A stretch of 64,000 bases of DNA from the NCBI RefSeq assembly GCF_029227915.1, contig NC_079877.1, positions 33,321,851 through 33,385,850 of the forward strand, in the 5' to 3' direction. This stretch comes from Hydractinia symbiolongicarpus (Eukaryota > Cnidaria > Hydrozoa > Anthoathecata > Hydractiniidae). The position numbers and the translations under genes were made by a program. The notes beneath the pieces are model-generated. The model saw only the letters and a program-made list of their open reading frames with translations, was not told the origin of the DNA and did no database searches. Positions 61,801 to 64,000 of the stretch are shown piece by piece (within the stretch, counting starts at the first letter, position 1; every line of letters begins with the position of its first letter).

Positions 61801-64000
61801 ATTTCCCGTAAATCCCGGGTTTGGCCCGTATAGTCGAATGTATACAAAGAAAGTACCCTGTGAGTAAACTGATTTCCCAAACGATTTTTTATATTATTTT
61901 TTCACCACTAAAACGCATGAGACTTGCAGTTTTCAAAAATGTTTTCATTTTTGATGAGACGCTTATTGAAAGAGGTTTAATCGCCGGCACACGAAAACCC
62001 GCGATTTTCCGTAAATCCCGGGCTTGGCCCGTATAGTCAAAAGTATACAAAGAAAGTACCCTGTGAGTAAACTCATTTCCAGAACGATTTTTTAATATAT
62101 TTTTTCACCACTAAAACGCATAAGACTTGTAGTTTTCAGAAATGTTTTTATTTTTTATGAGACGCTTAGAGAAAGTGGTTTAATCGCCGGCAAACGAAAA
62201 CCCGCGATTTCCCGTAAATCCCGGGTTTGGCCCGTATAGTCGAATGTATACAAAGAAAGTACCCTGTGAGTAAACTCATTTCCAAAACGATTTTTTAAAG
62301 TATCTTTTCACCACTAAAACGCATGAGACTTGTAGTTTTCAAAAATGTTTTCATTTTTGATGAGACGCTGATTAAAAGAAGTTTAATCGCCGGCAAACGA
62401 AAACCCGCCATTTCCCGAAAACCACGAACTCGGCCCGTATAGTCAAAAGTATACAAAGAAAGTACCCAGGGAGTAAACTGATTTCCCAAACGATTTTTTA
62501 TTTTATTTTTTCACCACTAAAACGCATGAGACTTGTAGTTTTCAAAAATGTTTTCATTTTTGATGAGACGCTTAATGAAAGTGGTTTAATCGCCGGCAAA
62601 CGAAAACCCGCGATTTCCTGTAAATCCCGGGTTTGGCCCGTATAGTCGAATGTATACAAAGAAAGTACCCTGTGAGTAAACTCATTTCCAAAACGATTTT
62701 TTAAAGTATATTTTCACCACTAAAACGCATGAGACTTGTAGTTTTCAAAAATGTTTTCATTTTTGATGAGACGCTGATTAAAAGAAGTTTAATCGCCGGC
62801 AAACGAAAACCCGCCATTTCCTGTAAACCCCGAACTCGGCCCGTATAGTCAAAAGTATACAAAGAAAGTACCCAGGGAGTAAACTGATTTCCCAAACGAT
62901 TTTTTATATTATTTTTTCACCACTAAAACGCATGAGACTTGTAGTTTTCAAAAATGTTTTCATTTTTGATGAGACGCTGATTAAAAGAAGTTTAATCGCC
63001 GGCAAACGAAAACCCGCCATTTCCCGTAAACCCCGAACTCGGCCCGTATAGTCAAAAGTATACAAAGAAAGTACCCAGGGAGTAAACTGATTTCCCAAAC
63101 GATTTTTTATATTATTTTTTCACCACTAAAACGCATGAGACTTGTAGTTTTCAAAAATGTTTTCATTTTTGATGAGACGCTTATTGAAAGAGGTTTAATC
63201 GCCGGCACACGAAAACCCGCGATTTTCCGTAAATCCCGGGTTTGGCCCGTATAGTCGAATGTATACAAAGAAAGTACCCTGTGAGTAAACTCATTTCCAA
63301 AACGATTTTTTAAAGTATCTTTTCACCACTAAAACGCATAAGACTTGTAGTTTTCAGAAATGTTTTTATTTTTTATGAGACGCTTAGAGAAAGTGGTTTA
63401 ATCGCCGGCAAACGAAAACCCGCGATTTCCCGTAAATCCCGGGTTTGGCCCGTATAGTCGAATGTATACAAAGAAAGTACCCTGTGAGTAAACTCATTTC
63501 CAAAACGATTTTTTAAAGTATCTTTTCACCACTAAAACGCATGAGACTTGTAGTTTTCAAAAATGTTTTCATTTTTAATGAGACGCTGATTAAAAGAAGT
63601 TTAATCGCCGGCAAACGAAAACCCGCCATTTCCCGTAAACCCCGAACTCGGCCCGTATAGTCAAAAGTATACAAAGAAAGTACCCAGGTAGTAAACTGAT
63701 TTCCCAAACGATTTTTTATTTCATTTTTTCACCACTAAAACGCATGAGACTTGTAGTTTTCAAAAATGTTTTCATTTTTGATGAGACGCTTAATGAAAGT
63801 GGTTTAATCGCCGGCAAACGAAAACCCGCGATTTCCCGTAAATCCCGGGTTTGGCCCGTATAGTCGAATGTATACAAAGAAAGTACCCTGTGAGTAAACT
63901 CATTTCCAAAACGATTTTTTAAAGTATATTTTCACCACTAAAACGCATGAGACTTGTAGTTTTCAAAAATGTTTTCATTTTTGATGAGACGCTGATTAAA

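Larger units (their letters stand above)
1..64000 (+). repeat. Tandem satellite array, 203-bp monomer, about 316 copies
   Basis: The window is filled from edge to edge by head-to-tail copies of one 203-bp unit, all in one orientation. Each copy can be followed through invariant landmarks: CACCACTAAAACGC, a T-rich segment, GATGAGACGCT, CGCCGGCAAACGAAAAC, GGCCCGTATAG, ACAAAGAAAGTAC, GAGTAAAC and ACGATTTTTT. Summing unit lengths gives 315 steps with a net deficit of 21 bases, so almost every monomer is exactly 203 bp. Classes differ from one another by roughly 10-15% by eye, whereas equivalent monomers in adjacent higher-order units are nearly identical. No other sequence interrupts the array. 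This is the signature of eukaryotic centromeric or heterochromatic satellite. I cannot name the family or species. The + strand is an arbitrary choice. Confidence 0.98.
52147..64000 (+). repeat. Pentamer/hexamer HOR S1-S4-S1-(S1)-S2-S8
   Basis: Units start at S1 monomers at 52147, 53162, 54177, 55192, 56410, 57830, 58844, 59859, 61077, 62295 and 63513. Lengths are 1015, 1015, 1015, 1218, 1420, 1014, 1015, 1218, 1218 and 1218 bp. The core is S1, S4 (TTATTTTATTTT or TTATTTCATTTT linker), S1 (AGTATATTTTC), an optional second S1, S2 (GCACACG) and S8. Variants recur at distance: TTTTTAATGAG with TTATTTCATTTT at 56410, 61077 and 63513, and CCCGAAAACCACG at 58844, 59859 and 62295. The HOR runs past the right edge of the window. 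Confidence 0.87.

Noticed and set aside
55327-62036. Two 71-codon plus-strand frames at 55327-55542 and 61821-62036
   Set aside because: Both open with TTG in TTGGCCCGT and exist only because hybrid monomers removed a stop. They have no plausible protein features and no relatives at the other monomers.
1010-63707. About 100 periodic minus-strand open frames of 64 codons (and a few of 69-95)
   Set aside because: They recur once per S1/S7 monomer, those I checked open with TTG rather than ATG, and end in the T6 junction of the same monomer. 203 is not a multiple of 3, so frames cannot continue through adjacent monomers. Substitutions show no third-position bias that I can see. They are by-products of the repeat.
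1-64000. CRISPR array
   Set aside because: The repeats are 203 bp, contiguous and without unique spacers. All variation is shared class variation. This is a satellite, not repeat-spacer structure.
1-64000. Transposon, telomere repeat or microsatellite insertions
   Set aside because: Walking the 203-bp register across the window leaves no base unassigned, so there is no room for an insertion. AAACCC occurs only within the monomer and is not tandem.
1-64000. Inverted segments within the array
   Set aside because: The landmarks CACCACTAAAACGC and GGCCCGTATAG read in the same direction throughout. I saw no reverse-complement copies.
1-64000. Assembly artefact (collapsed or falsely expanded repeat)
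   Set aside because: Variants are ordered, nested and zoned, with private mutations in individual copies, which a random misassembly would not give. The exact copy number of the near-identical blocks (17.9-23.2, 36.1-44.2 kb) still cannot be confirmed without reads.

Overview
The whole 64 kb window is one uninterrupted tandem satellite array. The monomer is 203 bp, about 37% G+C, and every copy lies in the same orientation. Stepping through the window from the conserved junction where T6 meets AA or AT, I count 316 monomers: the first lacks its first 6 bases, 314 are complete, and the last (63919-64000) is cut by the window edge. By my count only 20 monomers depart from 203 bp: one is +1, one is -4, and the rest are -1. 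I found no protein gene, RNA gene, transposon, CRISPR array, microsatellite or unique sequence. The periodic 64-codon minus-strand frames come from the repeat, open with TTG rather than ATG, and are not called as genes.

This is eukaryotic heterochromatin, most likely centromeric or pericentromeric satellite. That rests on the nucleosome-sized monomer, the higher-order repeat (HOR) structure, the nested near-identical duplications and the complete lack of unique DNA. I do not recognise the family or species. It is not primate alpha satellite (about 171 bp) and has no intact CENP-B box. Many private variants are C-to-T or G-to-A changes at CpG, which suggests a genome with cytosine methylation.

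Monomer positions below (idx) count from the TTA at the T6 junction. The monomer has an A+T-rich half (idx 1-73) with a perfect 9-bp inverted repeat around a TTTT loop, and a G+C-richer part (idx 94-143) with GCCGGC and four CCCG motifs about one helical turn apart. Monomers fall into classes. S1 has GCTGATTAAAAGAAG and CCCCGAACTCGG. S2 has GCTTATTGAAAGAGG and GGGCTTGG. S3 has GCATAAG, GCTTAATGAAAGTGG and GGGTTTGG...GTCGAATG. S4 is a chimera with an S2-like front and S3 back. S5 has TGGGACGCTGAATAAAAG and GGACTGGGCCCGCAT. S6 has ATGCATGAG and CCTGTACATCCC. S7 has an S3 front and S1 back. S8 is S3 with GCTTAGAGAAAG. The basic cycle is S1-S2-S3 (609 bp), with S4 and extra S1 units added.

Layout: 1-4.9 kb is a 2233-bp 11-mer HOR. 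4.9-9.7 kb is a mosaic with 406-, 812- and 1015-bp units. 9.7-12.2 kb is a 1015-bp 5-mer. 14.2-29.8 kb is an HOR anchored on the S5-S6 pair whose unit length varies from 9 to 15 monomers and includes a fresh 2638-bp tandem duplication. 29.8-31.9 kb repeats the 9.3-11.8 kb block. 32.5-34.9 kb is an 811-bp 4-mer in three copies. 36.1-44.2 kb holds overlapping 2434-bp and 2029-bp duplications. 44-49.7 kb has 2435- and 2029-bp units, 49.7-52.1 kb a 1218-bp duplication, and 52.1-64 kb a 5- to 7-mer HOR. S5/S6 occur only before about 29.0 kb and S8 only after about 37.3 kb, so the window contains at least two evolutionary layers of one satellite.
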